A stretch of 64,000 nucleotides of DNA from Sipunculus nudus (lineage: Eukaryota; Annelida; Sipuncula; Golfingiida; Sipunculidae), in contig CM049306.1 in the NCBI GenBank assembly GCA_026874595.1, forward strand, positions 108,337,142-108,401,141. The letters run 5' to 3'. A program made the translations under genes and the position numbers. Under the pieces are notes generated by a model. It saw nothing but the letters and a program-made list of their open reading frames with translations, ran no database searches and had not been told where the DNA came from. Below are positions 23,760 to 36,579 of this stretch, piece after piece. Each line of letters begins with the position of its first letter. The first letter of the stretch is position 1.

Positions 23760-25500
23760 AAGAAAACCATATCGCAGTACGCTGTCATATACCACGATAC
23801 ATTGCAATACGAAAATTGTAGGCGATACCAGCACTAATAGTCTATATGTATCAAACACATCCGGCAACCCAACCCTCAACCCTTGGCTGAATCATGGCTA
23901 TTCCCCTGAAGGCCTAGGGTTAGGGAAATATTTAAGTAATCTCAAACAATATCGTACATTGTCATGTGGTGAGGTGTCGTACAGGAGTGTACCACCAGCC
24001 TTGTAATTAAGGTCAAGGACAACGTACAAGAATGTACTTTCACTTTCACACATACACTCTCTCTCTCTCTCTCTCTCTCTCAAACACATACACGTTTCTA
24101 TTACTTATATTTGTATCTCTAATCTTATACGTACGATAAATAGGACTAGTGGCGTCAATTTATTACCAAGGGTGGGGTGTGACATCGCAGCTGAACCACT
24201 TTCCGAAAGACCTATGGGACGATTTTGTGTCATTTTGAACATTTCCCGTTGGACGATGACCAGCTGGAAGATTACCAGATTGAGGAGCACAGCTTAATTC
24301 TCAAGTTAATACAACTGACCGTACTAATGAACGTCTCGCCAGGACGACATACTTGATGGTGATATCTATTTAACTGTGCCAATAAAAATTTGTTTGCAAT
24401 TGAGTCGTGTCTGTCTGTTTTTGGATGCGAATGTCTTTGCGTGTTTATAACAACACGGTTCACGGTTGTCACCTGAACCAAATCACGACACATTAGCTAT
24501 TTGCAAGTGTTTTACATATTTTCTACACAATAACCTTCACAATAATAGTTTTAATGTACAGTTTTCCCCGACAATTTACATATGCTTAAATATTCCCTTG
24601 GTTTTTTAAACATATATATATGTCTATATACTGCATAATATATATATAAATATATTAGTGACCGAAGTATGTGTCCTCCACCCTTTCAAAAGACATTTCC
24701 GGTTCCATTTTGCTACAACAACACCGTAAGACCCATCACTCACTCAGCAAATACTGGCACGCGACACTCCGGGGGGCTTATCTGCCACTTAACAACGGAG
24801 GCACGTGACCCGAAGTACACTCAGGGAATGAATATCGGTGTGAGGGTCATACCGTGCTTGTAAGACTTTATTGATTATTTACCTCTCATAAACACACACG
24901 CACTTTCTGGCCATCCTCAATACCTTCCTACTGCGGTTCCGAGAACAGGATACTTGACTGGGTGTTGTTTCTTGTTTTTTATTGTTCAAAGACTCAACCC
25001 GAAAGTGCAAACGATCGTACTCAATAAGTTCAACTCAGTGAGCAATATGGAAGGAATGTTATTGCAATTAAACAAGGAAATGTTAACGCATATTATTAAT
25101 AGGTGTTTTCCCTATTCTTTACATATATTTTGATAAATAACAAATCTTTTATTTGGCTTATGATATTATATGCATATATGATGGGGTGAAGGGGGTGGTT
25201 TATATCAAATAATAAAATATTCTTGTGTTCTCTTATGATACGATAATATCATATATAATGATAACATATGCATGAGACGTTAGCATGGCATATATGGTAT
25301 ACTGCATAATTTTCCAAAACACATGATATGCCTACATATAATTAATGAAACTAATAAAATGAGAAAAACCCTGGTCTGAGCGCGTGACATGCCGCTGTTA
25401 TTGTTGGTTCATTATGTAGGCGGGAATGCAGTCGGTTCTCAGAGTTCCATTTAATTTCAAACTGAAAGTCATGATCCTCCTTCCTGTCGCCTCACCCATT
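23760..25500. other. Non-coding, with a (CT)n tract at 24058-24080
   Basis: Reading frames of about 60-75 codons exist but none has coding support. A CT dinucleotide run sits at 24058-24080. The last few hundred bases form the upstream region of the secreted-protein gene. Confidence 0.4.
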
Positions 25501-25525
25501 CCTTGCCCACATTATTTAAAAACCC

Positions 25526-25560
25526 TATAAATAGACGTCTTTACCCTTGGTAGTCCAGAC
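25526..25560 (+). promoter_or_regulatory. TATA-box promoter of the secreted-protein gene
   Basis: A full-consensus TATA element, TATAAATAG, occupies 25526-25534. About 31 bp downstream the sequence CCAGACG (A at 25557) fits an initiator. The first in-frame ATG (25601) follows about 44 nt later. Spacing and order match a focused RNA polymerase II core promoter. The start site is inferred. Confidence 0.75.
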
Positions 25561-25600
25561 GCATTTTGCAGATATTTCTAAAGTGGAAGATTTGAGCAAA

Positions 25601-25625
25601 ATGGTTTTCAGCAAGAAATGTCAAG
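25601..25625 (+). CDS. Secreted-protein gene, exon 1
   Basis: Codes for the first eight residues, MVFSKKCQ, plus one base of codon 9. The donor reads CAAG|GTGAGT. The ATG is the first one downstream of the TATA box, which decides the start. Confidence 0.8.
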
Positions 25626-28600
25626 GTGAGTCTTGGACAACTTCGCCAAATTTGTTTTACATAAATGGTTCGCAGATCTTTGATGACGTTTCCATTTAAC
25701 TCCGTGTCGGACCCTTGTGCAAGCACGATTGTAGAAACATTTTCGAACTATTGAATAAGCAAGAATAATTAGTGCTGTAGTTTCAATCTAAAACAATCTC
25801 GTTACGAAAATCTGGCACAAAATTCACTTATAGGATTTGTTTTTGTATTTCTTCTTTATAAGAAGAGTTCTTCGATTGGTCTTTAGATAATAGAATTTAA
25901 AGACATTTTTGATGACAATTAATTATCTGTCGCTGTTTTAGTAGTGGTCTAATCAATGATGGCAACTCTAATCGCACATATGCGCATGCGCCTTTTGGAT
26001 GATCACTTCACAGTGTAAAACTGCTAAATGATTTAATGTCGTATAACAAACCGCATGATACCAATCCAAATATATACATTATAAAAACACGGCTATCAAT
26101 GGATCAGCGGATGACAATGGAGTATAACTAGTCCTAAACCTTTGATTTTTTTACAAACCCGACCCGAATACTAAGTGTCGCTTAAATGTCGCTAATTTTT
26201 GGGAGAGGGAATTCATGCATTTGGACCCTTGATATTACTACATATACAATATCATAAACTTATTCCAGGATTGGGAGTCGGCTGTTTGCTGATGTTCCTA
26301 GCGTGCGCTCTGGGTATTTGTGAGGCGACCTTTACCATCGAGAACGACACACTCAATCTCGCCAGTTTACTGAAAAGCAATGCCAAAGATTCATACACTA
26401 AATACGTGAGTTTATTTGTGATTTTATATAAAACATAATAGAGAGAGAGAAAAAAAAGACAGACAGATAGACAGACAGAGAGAGACCAAGCAAATATATT
26501 TTACCATGACTGCAAAAAACCTATTTTTGTAACAAATGTGTAACGATGATTGAAATATAATATGCAAATGTTTCAGTGTACGTGTGTGTTAGGAAATTTA
26601 CCCGTGATGAGATTTCTATCATGTTTCTATCAACCCTAAAATTGAAAATTTAAATTTTGGTTCAAGCAAACAAAAATAAAATTTTTCATTTTTCACCGAG
26701 AAAGACACACAGAGGAAGAAGAAAAAGACTTTTTTTCAGATATCGTCATGTAGTTTAATATTAGTCCTGTGACAACAGACTTACTGTTACTGGTACACTT
26801 TTAAAAATCATACAAAATTATGTGAAAATGAATTAAAAGTTTAAAGTTCTGTACAACATCGAAAAGATCACTGTGCAAGGTTTAAAATAACTTTATGGGC
26901 TATATACAACATCGAAAAGATCACTGTGCCAGGTTTAAAATAACTTTATGGGCTATATACAACATCGAAAAGATCACTGTGCCAGGTTTAAAATAACTTT
27001 ATGGGCTATATACAGCATCGAAAAGATCACTGTGCCAGGTTTAAATTAACTTTATGGGCTATATACAACTTTCTGATTGATGTAAGGATACCTTCAATTG
27101 TCAGCAAAGACATTCAAGTTAAGGGCATTTGTAAACATAGATAAAATTTGCATGATTATCTCAAATATCCTGTTTAAATTTCTTTTAATAAAAGGTTTGT
27201 ATTGGACTCGGACTTGGACTCGGATGCCCTGACTCGGACTTGAACTCGGATGCCCTGACTCGGACTTGGACTCGGATGCCCTGACTCGGACTTGGACTCG
27301 GATTGCCTGACTCGGACTTTGATGGTGTGGACTCGATAACATCACTGGATATAATTATATTTCTGCACAAGTCATTATCTGTGTTATAACCGAGAATACA
27401 CCAGGGGCGTTCCCAGTCTCAGGCCTGCAAATATTTTCAATTTTTGTAGACGATACTTGATATCTGCGACATATTATACAGATTTCTTTTAAAAAAAATC
27501 TGACACACAGAGACACACCATCAACTTTTTAAGGAGAAAACGGACAACAAAGAACAAGTCATACAAACTATGTAGGACATTTACGTGTCAGCAAACTAGC
27601 ATTATACAACATCCTGTGTGGATAGTCTTGTGTGGGTAATTTTCCCATGGACAGTGTGTTGATAACATATGAAAATAGGAAATTGCTCATATTTTCATGG
27701 ATATAAAAAGGTTTTGTGAAAACAGACTGTATTTTGCACCATTTTCCGTTACTATATCAAATATTGTCATGGTGACGATTTTCTTTCATTCATTCAACAT
27801 TGTGGGTGAGGGAACCACTGACTTATCTGCAGACACCCGCGTACTCTAAAAACTGAACGACCGAAAATAAATTTTATATAAAGCACATAATTCACACAAA
27901 CGTCCAAGTTTGTTTTATTGGATATTATGACACATGCTACTTGAGTGTATACTTCAAACTTGTACACTTAACGGAGGGCCCTTGCTCTAGTTGCCGCCAT
28001 GTATATTTGGGGTAAGCATGTGCGTTCAAGGACGGATGTTGACACCGGATGTTTTAAACTGGTTTTCTATTCTCGCTTACCCCTTGTTTTTTATCCTTTA
28101 AAATACTAGCTACATAGTTTGGCACATGGACAAGATTCGCTGTTTAGACAGGCTGCAATTTCCAGTGGTAGTGTTTACTGCAGTGAATCAATCAGAGGCC
28201 GGCTGTATTCCAGCGTGAAGCGAAAAATAAATACGTTTGGCTTGGCTGGTATTACAGCCTTAAATATTAATACTATGTCATCTGAGGTTTCAATCGCAGT
28301 AAGTGATATAGTTTTAAAGGTTCATATATCAAATATTCTTTCTGTCATTATATGAAACCCTGGTGAGGGTCGTACTGCAAAGAATTTACCTCATGTAGTG
28401 CCCATGACTGAGACGGAGGAGGCCAGTCTCAGTCATATTACAGGAAAATCCAATACACACATGCAATGCTCAGTAGTTCCCATCCACACACTGCTCATAA
28501 GACCTTCACACCTTGCCAATCATGGAAATATGAAAATAGGATAAACTGAGCGTTTGCGTAAAAGTCCTTTGTATGATGAGCGTGTGAATGTTCTGAACGT

Positions 28601-31266
28601 TATGAATGCACTAAGAATAGTGTGATTTACTTAACGGGGTTGGTGTTGTTTCAGGGATCGCCAGTGGATAAAAACAAGACTGCGTTTTTCACTATTTTCA
28701 TGATTTCATATCAAATACACACATACGATGCTCAGATGTTTCTTCCCTAAAGCGACTCATACGACATTTACACGATGGTCATTGGACATCACATTTTGTC
28801 CCTCATAGTAGAATATCAAAATATAATACTGAGCGTATATTTGTGACTGCACTTTGATGAGTGTGTAAATGTCGCATGACTGTTTGCCCGATAAGCTCAT
28901 GTTTATGTGAATATATCAGAGATCAAGGTTGTGTTATAACAAAGTGTATTTTAATCTACTTTCAAGTTTCCATGCCAGTACAGATCTACCAGTATGTAAC
29001 ATGTTCATATGCTCACTATTAGCAGTTTGTGGGTGGAAACGTTAGAGCAATAATAACTCTATCAAAGCAAAACTTGCATGACGTCAGGATGATCAGTTTA
29101 TTGTAACTATAAATAAATGAATTAATAGTTATCTGTCAGAGGTAGTTGCATTTAATTGTATCAATGATGTTCAAATTTTGTCATTATACACATGATATTC
29201 TGTTGACAACTGCAAACATATCAGGGTACACATGAGTATCCATTTTGTATGCTGGTTTGTTTATCAAGCAATTACTTTTCAATCATCACGGAATGGGCTG
29301 TTTCATTATCTGTTATTATCTGTATGTTAGGTGGTTAACCTTCTGTATTTAATATTCCTGAAGTTTTAAACGAGACAGCAAAGTGTGATTTCTATAAGGC
29401 TAAATAATGTTAACCCCTGTAAGGGCTATCAAGGAGACGAGGACTTCCAGTGTCACCGTGTACAGCTGATCTGTACCAACTTTATTAACATTGTATACTA
29501 CTTACTGATGTTTCCTTTTGTTTTTATCATGTACATGAAGAAATTGGAGATATCGCCTGACCTGATCTTACCAGTTTAACACATTCGCTCAACAGAGCTT
29601 GAAGAAATTTGATGGGTATGGGGAGGGGGGGGGGGGGGGGGAGGGGGATATGAGATTAAGATGGCTTCATTCATAAGCACTATGGGGAGTTTCCGAGAAG
29701 TTGCACTATGGGGAGTTTCCGAGAAGTTGCGTATAGGGAGCTCCAGCCTATTGCTTCACCAAAGGGCCCGTAATGGTGTTAAGACGGCCCTGTTTGCGCG
29801 CGCGTGTGTGATGGTGTTTTTTTTTTGGGGGGGGGGGGGGGGGCAGTATCTCCGAGGACATGATATTGTCTGCACACAGACTTATTTTATCTTTGAGGAC
29901 TTGCATAATGATCCTCGCAACTAAAAGCTGTTAAAGCTAGAAGTGACTGAGAAAACCTTGATGGTGAAGTTTCTTGCAAATTATCATAATTAACGTTCGT
30001 TGAAATTTTGCTTCCCGTGTGTGTGACAGCGCCCTCTGTTGAGAGCTGTGCAGGATCGTCAGAAAGTATGCACTGAAGCACATTCATTTTCATATGGGCG
30101 GCGTATAGTCCTCAGTGTGTAATTTAAACACCCGCTCTCGTTTTTCTGATTATACCAGGAGATCAGCTCTCGGGTGTCGTGCATGTTTAAAATTTGTAGC
30201 TCGATACAGTGTACTTGCAGATTGTAGGACTCATTCTCCCTACCTATATAAACGTAGATAGTGTGAGTCCCTGCCATCGATTTTTCTTTATAGCTTCACG
30301 CTTTATTTGTGACCGGTGCCTGTGTTCCAAACAAGCATTTGTACATCTTGTCCTTGATTGGCCACATATTAAAAAAAAACGACACGGTCAGTTATGTTTG
30401 AAATTACATGTATACTCAACATTCAAAAAGATCAAACAATGTTTTTAACTCGCTTGATATAACAGTACAACCATTCAGCGCGAGTCATAGATCTTGTTTT
30501 CTTCACGGCTCATTTTACATGTTTTATGAATATTGAAAAGGCTCTTTGACCTGTGGCGCCTGAATTCCCCCACACAATTTGTATTCATCGACCTTTGACC
30601 TGGGGATGTCATCCTTCGCACATCTATACGCCCGAGGACATCGATGTGTTTTATCATCTGTCTGAACATTTAATATCGCATTTTTAAATTCGAAATCGAG
30701 CAATTTCGTAACTTTAATTCATTCAAATACTTAAAGCACAAAAAAGCGATCTAGTAAACACACCCATTCCAATTATAACTGAGATACAGTTTTATTATTA
30801 TATATATATATCTGTGTATTTTATCAAACTATTTTACGGTGTTACATTGCTATGTCAAATAAAAAAATAAACCCAAAAATTAGTGAAATGTCTGATGCTT
30901 TTCGTACGAGGTATGGATATATTTGCAATATTCGCTGCTAGACTCGGCAAATGCATATCAAGCAGTTGAACTAATGATGATGATGAAAAACTAATGCTTG
31001 TGATTACTGCATATCCCACTTAAATTGCTTGGAAGCGACATAAAAGCGACATAAATTCTATAAGAAGGTGTGTGTGTGTGTTTATTACAGTGCCTAGATG
31101 CAGACCTACAAGACTACTTGCCGAGTGCAGGCAGCACACTGACGGAAAGGTGCGAGAATTTTTGTAGAGACAACATTAATAAGACATTACTACCGGATGT
31201 GACGTCAGTCTCTGAAAATGAAAGTTTAACAAAGGTAAATGATTTATAAAACCTTTGCATTAATCA

Positions 31267-31316
<50 letters not shown>

Positions 31317-34300
31317 TTGATACCATGCACTTCCTGGCCTATCTGCAGATAGGCTTGGCCCAATAAGCGATTTTAGTTTTTGTTAGTAATGCGTTATTAT
31401 TTTATTATCACAGCCTTACAGCCTTACATAGAAAAACTACATAGGTGTGCATTCAGTGTTACAATACCCTATTTAATAACTTTTTACACACAATTCTTAA
31501 TATTATACATTGCATTCGTGTGATGTTAAGAGTTTAATGTTGTTCACTTTTTACCAAAGAGTAATTACAGCTGTTGCGAAAAAAATCTCATTTACATTAC
31601 AACATAGATATGACTTTTATGGTATCATACAATTTTACTCAAATGTAATTATATATAGTACAAATAAGTATCTCAAATTCATTTTTAAATAACCACATAT
31701 ATACTAAAGTTACCATTTACATTTTTATACCATTATGGATGATATAATTATACTTTATACTCAGAAGATAAATAATGAAGAGATAAAATTTATACGATAA
31801 AACTACCAAAATTCGAAGTAAATACGTGCATATTAATAATTTAGTTGTGTGTGGGACACTGTTATCGAATGAAATTTTAGCTCAGCTTACTAGGAACTAT
31901 TCTAAACTTATTTATAGACCCTGTTTGGATTCGGGACAATAAATATATATGTAAAATAAACCTATATGATATAAATTGATATATTATATGATATATATGA
32001 TGAAATACGACGGTTTAAATGGCACACTATTTTTATAGGATTATGCCTTTTTTGTCCAAAAGGCCATATACTATTTCATGTCATATAACCGGATGTATAT
32101 GCATTGGTACGTAAACAGGCGGCGACGGAGGCATGTGTTCTGTGAGTGCTTTCTAGTTAATTTGGTTGTCACTAACACTATAATTACACTTAAGAGTAAA
32201 CGCAATTAGGTATGACCATTCTATCAAACTTCAAGAACTAATGCTGACCTACCAGGTTACTGGTATATAACGAAAAACTGAATTATACTCAGTGTCATGA
32301 TTACATGCATGCTCACATATATCACTATAGTGAGACTAAAGCCGCCTAGTCAAGACAACGGGGTACTTATCAAACGGTTACCGCTACTTCTTTGAAACCC
32401 TTTGATCGAACTGTAAAGAAACCCGATAGCTTTCCTAACAAACCATTTAAAGCATACGTAATGCTTGCAATTTAGTCTAGTTATGAATTGTTTGAATAAA
32501 ATAAATAAAAAGATTATTGTAACACTGGATGCCCATCTATGTAATTTTGATGATAAAATTATTGATGTAAAGCTGTGATAGTGATTTATGTTACAATAAA
32601 CTCATCCAAGTTCTGTGAAATGTTTGTCTTAGTACAAAAGTAATCAAGATAATAAAATAATAACGTATTACTAACAAAAACTAAAATTGGTTATTAGGCC
32701 AAGCCCATCTGCAGACTGAAGATTGACCAGAAAATGCATTGTATCAAATCCGTTGTTGGTTTCATATTCGCGAGGTTAATCTTTCGCGATTTTCACCTCT
32801 TCACTGTTTTACGTAGGTTCACGACATTACCATGTAATAATTCACACAGAGTAAATCCATCAGTGTATGAATCAAATGTAAAAGGTTTCCTGTCCGAAAA
32901 ACGGTATGGCTGAGGTAACATAATGTATTAATTTATTTATCTGTAGCATTGAAACATAACAAACCTGTAAATGCTCTGGTGACACCTCTGCTTACTGCCT
33001 GCTTGTCAGGTTTTATGTCGGCTGTTAAAGATCATGAGAATATTTCATATTATTTTATTAATGGTTGGGGTGCCCTTTTTTGTGTCCCCTGTAGATACAG
33101 AGTTTCAACACCAGCAACCGCGTTCATTTTTTTGTTTGTATGTGCTAGAAGGTACATGGATGGTACATGGATGAACTTTTCTCTCGTTGTCCTGTCTCTA
33201 ATGAAATATAAAATATATTGGCAAGGTAAAAGGTGTGCTGAAACTAAGGAAAAATTAAAAGGTTCATCCCTGACAGACACATTTTTTCTGATTGACAGGA
33301 TCACATGCTTGGGCTTCTGGGCGATCTCCACCACCACAACGCCACCTTGGTCCACACCAAGAAAAAAGGACAAAACAGGTTGTCAGAGCAAGGCTGTGAT
33401 TCTCACTGCCCACCGTACTGTATGAAACCGGAGAGTCTGTACTACTGTGACCTTGGAAACGTGATTCCTGTTCTGCAGAACCTCATCCGGAAGCTTCATG
33501 TTGATGTGAGTATGTGGCAGCTTATTTCGCATTATATTTTCATAATAGATATTGCTTTATATAAAAGTTTACTTTACTTAATATTGGTTTTTAAAAGTTT
33601 ATTTTGCTTGATAAATGCCTAGCGGGCCCATCAATTACAATGAGCTTTAATTTCCTTCTACATGTGATTATTTAACAAGACCTACGTAAACTGGAAGTGA
33701 AGATTGCGTGAGGTTAATTTTATTGTAGTCCCTGAGAAATCTTATGAACATGCTCAGCTTTTACATTTCCATACAACATAATTCATTGCATAAGTCTTCA
33801 TTTCTGACTTATGTCCAACAAAATGAACTGTTAAAAACAATTAAGAAATTGCCTATCACTATAGTTAGCATGAAATAAACTACCTGGTTAACGGAAATCC
33901 CGTTTGATATTCTCAAAACTTAGAAATTAGCTAATGTTAAAGTATAATGAATAAATATTCTGGAGACCACCATTATAAGAAAAGATGGGAAGATGCAGGC
34001 TGCGAGTATGAAAAACAACATACTTAAGAAGGCGGTAATGTTAAGGGTTTAGATAGTCAGTTTCATGCATGGACCATTTCCTAATCGGTGCGAATAAATC
34101 GGATGAGGACATTTAATTTTTATCGGTTTAACATCGATTAATACTATATCATATAAAAGCCATATTTTATTGTTGAAAACACTATAAGATTTGTCGACAT
34201 TATACATGAATGCAGTAGTTAGTTACATGTCACAGTGCCAGCGGACCCCGCCGAGGGCGTTGAGCTGGGATGACTCCTTGCAGGAAATACATTGAAATGA

Positions 34301-34931
34301 ACTGTGTTGCTCAGGTCAAATGCGGCGTATATATTTGCAGCCGTCTTCGCTTAATACCACTCAATACCCTCAAAAGCTCGTATTTGTTTTAGGTCACTCT
34401 GCTAGTGCGTTGCTGAAGCCTTTTAGTGGTTATTTACTACACGGAAATATTTTTCGCTGTTTCGTTCGGTCACAAAAGGAGATGGATTAACGAAAGTAAA
34501 TCAGTCGGACGCGAGATCATTACTCTAAATACAACACGAGGACAGGCCATAAACATTCACCTTAAAGCCGAGTATATATATTATTGACGGGGGCTGCTCA
34601 TCAGTTTTTATCCGATTTGGAATGTATTATTACACAAAATAATGAATTGTCTCTGTCATGTGTGTGCACGTGAGGGCGGGGCAATAACATCAGCTCCAAT
34701 CTGTGCCAAGAAAATCTTTGGGTATGACGATTGTCATAAGTCCAGAAAAGAAAAGTGCAAAGTGTGACTACATTGACATTCATGGTGAAATTAGACTACA
34801 AAGACAAAGTTGTCTGTACTTGTTTATTTATTATTCACATCAGCCACTTCCGTATCCACAGCCACCTTCTCATTTATGAAATGTTAGGGTATGGTCATCT
34901 CCCGCGAAGGACGAACACTAACACATGGTCC

Positions 34932-34978
<47 letters not shown>

Positions 34979-35411
34979 CGTGGTCTATTATTTTTTGTTT
35001 TAATAACTATACAGGGACTGTTCTGAGTGGCCAAGAAGCCCTGAGGGATTGAGTGAAAGTCAATTCCATCGGCCAACAGGCATTAATAATATATTGTTTT
35101 TCGCCATCGGCCGGCTGGGAAAGCTCTTTTTCAGTCCCTGTATATTTAATCAGTACAGTAGAGAACACAATGCCGCTGCCGGCAGTACGATATTTGCTAA
35201 ACATCTACTAGTAACGTGTGATACTGTATTTATTTTGCAGCTTGATGAAGTCATGACAGGGATGGATCCAAACCCTTTGAAAATGTTGGATTATGGATCA
35301 AGTGCCATGGACCACGCGAACCGTAGCTTGAACAATCTTTTGACGGCGTGGAGAATACAGGAACAAACCATCGTAACCGAATCACTTATTGCGCTAGCAA
35401 TTAGGCAATAA
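25601..35411 (+). CDS. Secreted cysteine-containing glycoprotein, five exons, family unknown
   Basis: Five exons join to a 227-residue protein: 25601-25625, 26269-26405, 31091-31234, 33299-33505 and 35241-35411. All introns are GT-AG, the first in phase 1 and the rest in phase 0, and every junction keeps the frame. Residues 1-28 form a signal peptide (hydrophobic core LGVGCLLMFLACALGIC), probably cut before TFTIEN. The mature part has seven cysteines (55, 75, 79, 135, 139, 143, 152) and five N-glycosylation sequons (N34, N84, N97, N116, N198). CxxxC pairs occur at 75/79 and 135/139/143, and a short HHH run near 112. There is no C-terminal anchor, so it should be secreted. I do not recognise the family. 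The odd cysteine count leaves room for an intermolecular disulfide. The upstream TATA box and downstream AATAAA support a complete gene. Confidence 0.8.
26269..26405 (+). CDS. Secreted-protein gene, exon 2
   Basis: Acceptor TTATTCCAG|G and donor TAC|GTGAGT. It completes the signal peptide and the first mature residues (TFTIENDTLNLASLL), and ends in phase 0. Confidence 0.85.
26850..27072. repeat. 53-bp minisatellite, about 4 copies
   Basis: ACAACATCGAAAAGATCACT recurs at 26853, 26906, 26959 and 27012 with a 53-bp period. A fifth partial copy starts at 27065. Units are nearly identical. Confidence 0.95.
27205..27325. repeat. 26-bp minisatellite, about 5 copies
   Basis: CGGATGCCCTGACTCGGACT recurs every 26 bp at 27221, 27247, 27273 and 27299, with partial copies at the flanks. 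Confidence 0.9.
29680..29735. repeat. 28-bp direct duplication
   Basis: CACTATGGGGAGTTTCCGAG followed by AAGTTG occurs twice back to back. The two copies are identical over about 25 bp. Confidence 0.8.
31091..31234 (+). CDS. Secreted-protein gene, exon 3
   Basis: Acceptor TTTATTACAG|TGC and donor AAG|GTAAAT. Forty-eight codons, phase 0 on both sides, carrying cysteines 55, 75 and 79 and sequons NKT and NES. Confidence 0.85.
31271..31311. repeat. (TA)n microsatellite
   Basis: TA dinucleotide run next to the left end of the intronic TIR element. Confidence 0.9.
31312..32757. mobile_element. 1.4-kb element with ~200-bp inverted ends, inside intron 3
   Basis: The left end ATATTTGATACCATGCAC continues as GGCTTGGCCCAATAAGCG, TTTTAGTTTTTGTTAGTAAT and TTATTATTTTATTATC. 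The right end, read on the minus strand, gives ATTTGATACAATGCA, GGCTTGGCCTAATAACC, TTTTAGTTTTTGTTAGTAAT and TTATTATTTTATTATC. A second matched block lies further in: GTGCATTCAGTGTTACAATA at about 31447 against GGGCATCCAGTGTTACAATA on the minus strand near 32520, offset by an indel of about 85 bp in one arm. No transposase frame is recognised, so it is non-autonomous. Confidence 0.75.
33299..33505 (+). CDS. Secreted-protein gene, exon 4
   Basis: Acceptor TTTTTTCTGATTGACAG|GAT and donor GAT|GTGAGT. Sixty-nine codons with four cysteines spaced CxxxCxxxC then C nine residues on, an HHH run and a lysine-rich KKK stretch. Confidence 0.85.
34934..34972. repeat. (TA)n microsatellite
   Basis: TA dinucleotide run in intron 4. 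Confidence 0.9.
35241..35411 (+). CDS. Secreted-protein gene, terminal exon 5
   Basis: Acceptor TTATTTTGCAG|CTT. Fifty-six codons and the stop TAA (35409-35411), ending LIALAIRQ. One sequon, NRS. No transmembrane or GPI-like tail. Confidence 0.8.
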   Translation, partial: LDEVMTGMDPNPLKMLDYGSSAMDHANRSLNNLLTAWRIQEQTIVTESLIALAIRQ

Positions 35412-35498
35412 AACATTTTTAAAATTAGGTAATTTTACTGACTGCAGGACATTAATATCAAAATATTAATATGTTTTATACAGAATTTAAGAAATAAA
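35407..35498 (+). terminator. Polyadenylation signals of the secreted-protein gene
   Basis: AATAAA occurs at 35407-35412, overlapping the stop codon, and again at 35493-35498, about 80 nt further on. The second is the more likely functional signal because the first would leave almost no 3' untranslated region. Confidence 0.6.
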
Positions 35499-35499
35499 T

Positions 35500-36575
35500 T
35501 TTGATATGCAAATTTTACAATGTTACTATGTTTTCTCATGAAAAAGTGTCGAAGTTGATTTTGAATGGGCTGCACTGTGTGAGTATATATTTTATAACTT
35601 TTTATAACTTTTTATAATATATTATGTAACCTACTTATCGTGAATAATGGGCACCAAGGCTCAAAGAATATCAAGTAGGTCTACAGCAACATAGATATAC
35701 TTTCTTTACAGCCAGGCAAAATGCTGCTTTAGTAAATACCATAATTGCATGGAACCCCTGCTTATTTAATACTTTGTGATAAGGTGACAGTGTAATCACA
35801 CCCCCGCCATCGAACTCTGTACAATTTTCATTTATTTTAAAATAATTTAATGAAAAATACCAATGACCATTCTGTGTCATATCCACTCTTACTGTTCACT
35901 TATACATTTCACCCAAACTCAAAAGTAAGGGTTGACATCAGCTCTGAAAGTTTACCTGATAAAAGATGTGTTTTATAAGCCCAGTCACGTGACAAGCCAA
36001 TCGAAAAGCTTAACCCCCTTCGTTCTTCCTTAACGATTCAAATATTAAGCCGGTTCTTAAAAAATATACCAAATTCTGAAGAATAAGATACCGGTACTTA
36101 ATAGTTATGACTGCAACTTACTTAATACTTGGGTGAATATCCCAAAATTAAATAGGTTAGTACACGCCATGATAATATCAAGTGATAAAGCGTACACTAC
36201 GTGGTACGTGGGTGCCACAGTCTTGCAGAAGGAAAGATGATACATATAATAGTTACAGATCACAATTCTCTTTCCTGGTATACATCAATGGTACTTGTCC
36301 AGAGCTAATTGAGTCTGCACGTTTGAAAGATTTTATAATTTATATTGAAAGATTTCTCTCATGGTTCCCCATTTACAGCGGCTTCTGGAATATGGTATAC
36401 GAGAAGCACTGTTTTGATGCATCTAACAGTTTATAAAATGATATGTAAATTATTGAACTGTCATTGAATGATTAATGTAAATTATATCAGCATATAAGGC
36501 AATATTCTATTGAATGTCAAAGTCCAACGACTGTGAACTTGTGATTAGCTCGAATCCTTTGATGATGACGGGTAC
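35500..36575. other. Intergenic, no gene seen
   Basis: The frame at 36182-36436 has no splice support or family resemblance. No other feature is recognised. Confidence 0.4.
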
Positions 36576-36579
36576 ACCT

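Larger units (their letters stand above)
26406..31090 (+). other. Intron 2, 4.7 kb, with minisatellites
   Basis: No further exon is recognised. The intron holds a purine-rich tract (about 26440-26485), two minisatellites (26853-27072 and 27205-27325), G-rich runs at about 29620-29645 and 29827-29843, and a 28-bp duplication near 29680-29735. Reading frames at 28119 and 29385 lack splice signals or family resemblance. Confidence 0.5.

Noticed and set aside
32949-33425. 158-codon plus-strand frame overlapping exon 4 of the secreted-protein gene
   Set aside because: It is in a different frame from the exon that fits the splice phases, and its upstream part has no signal or family match.
36182-36436. 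84-codon plus-strand frame
   Set aside because: No splice sites, family resemblance or regulatory context. It is within the length expected by chance.
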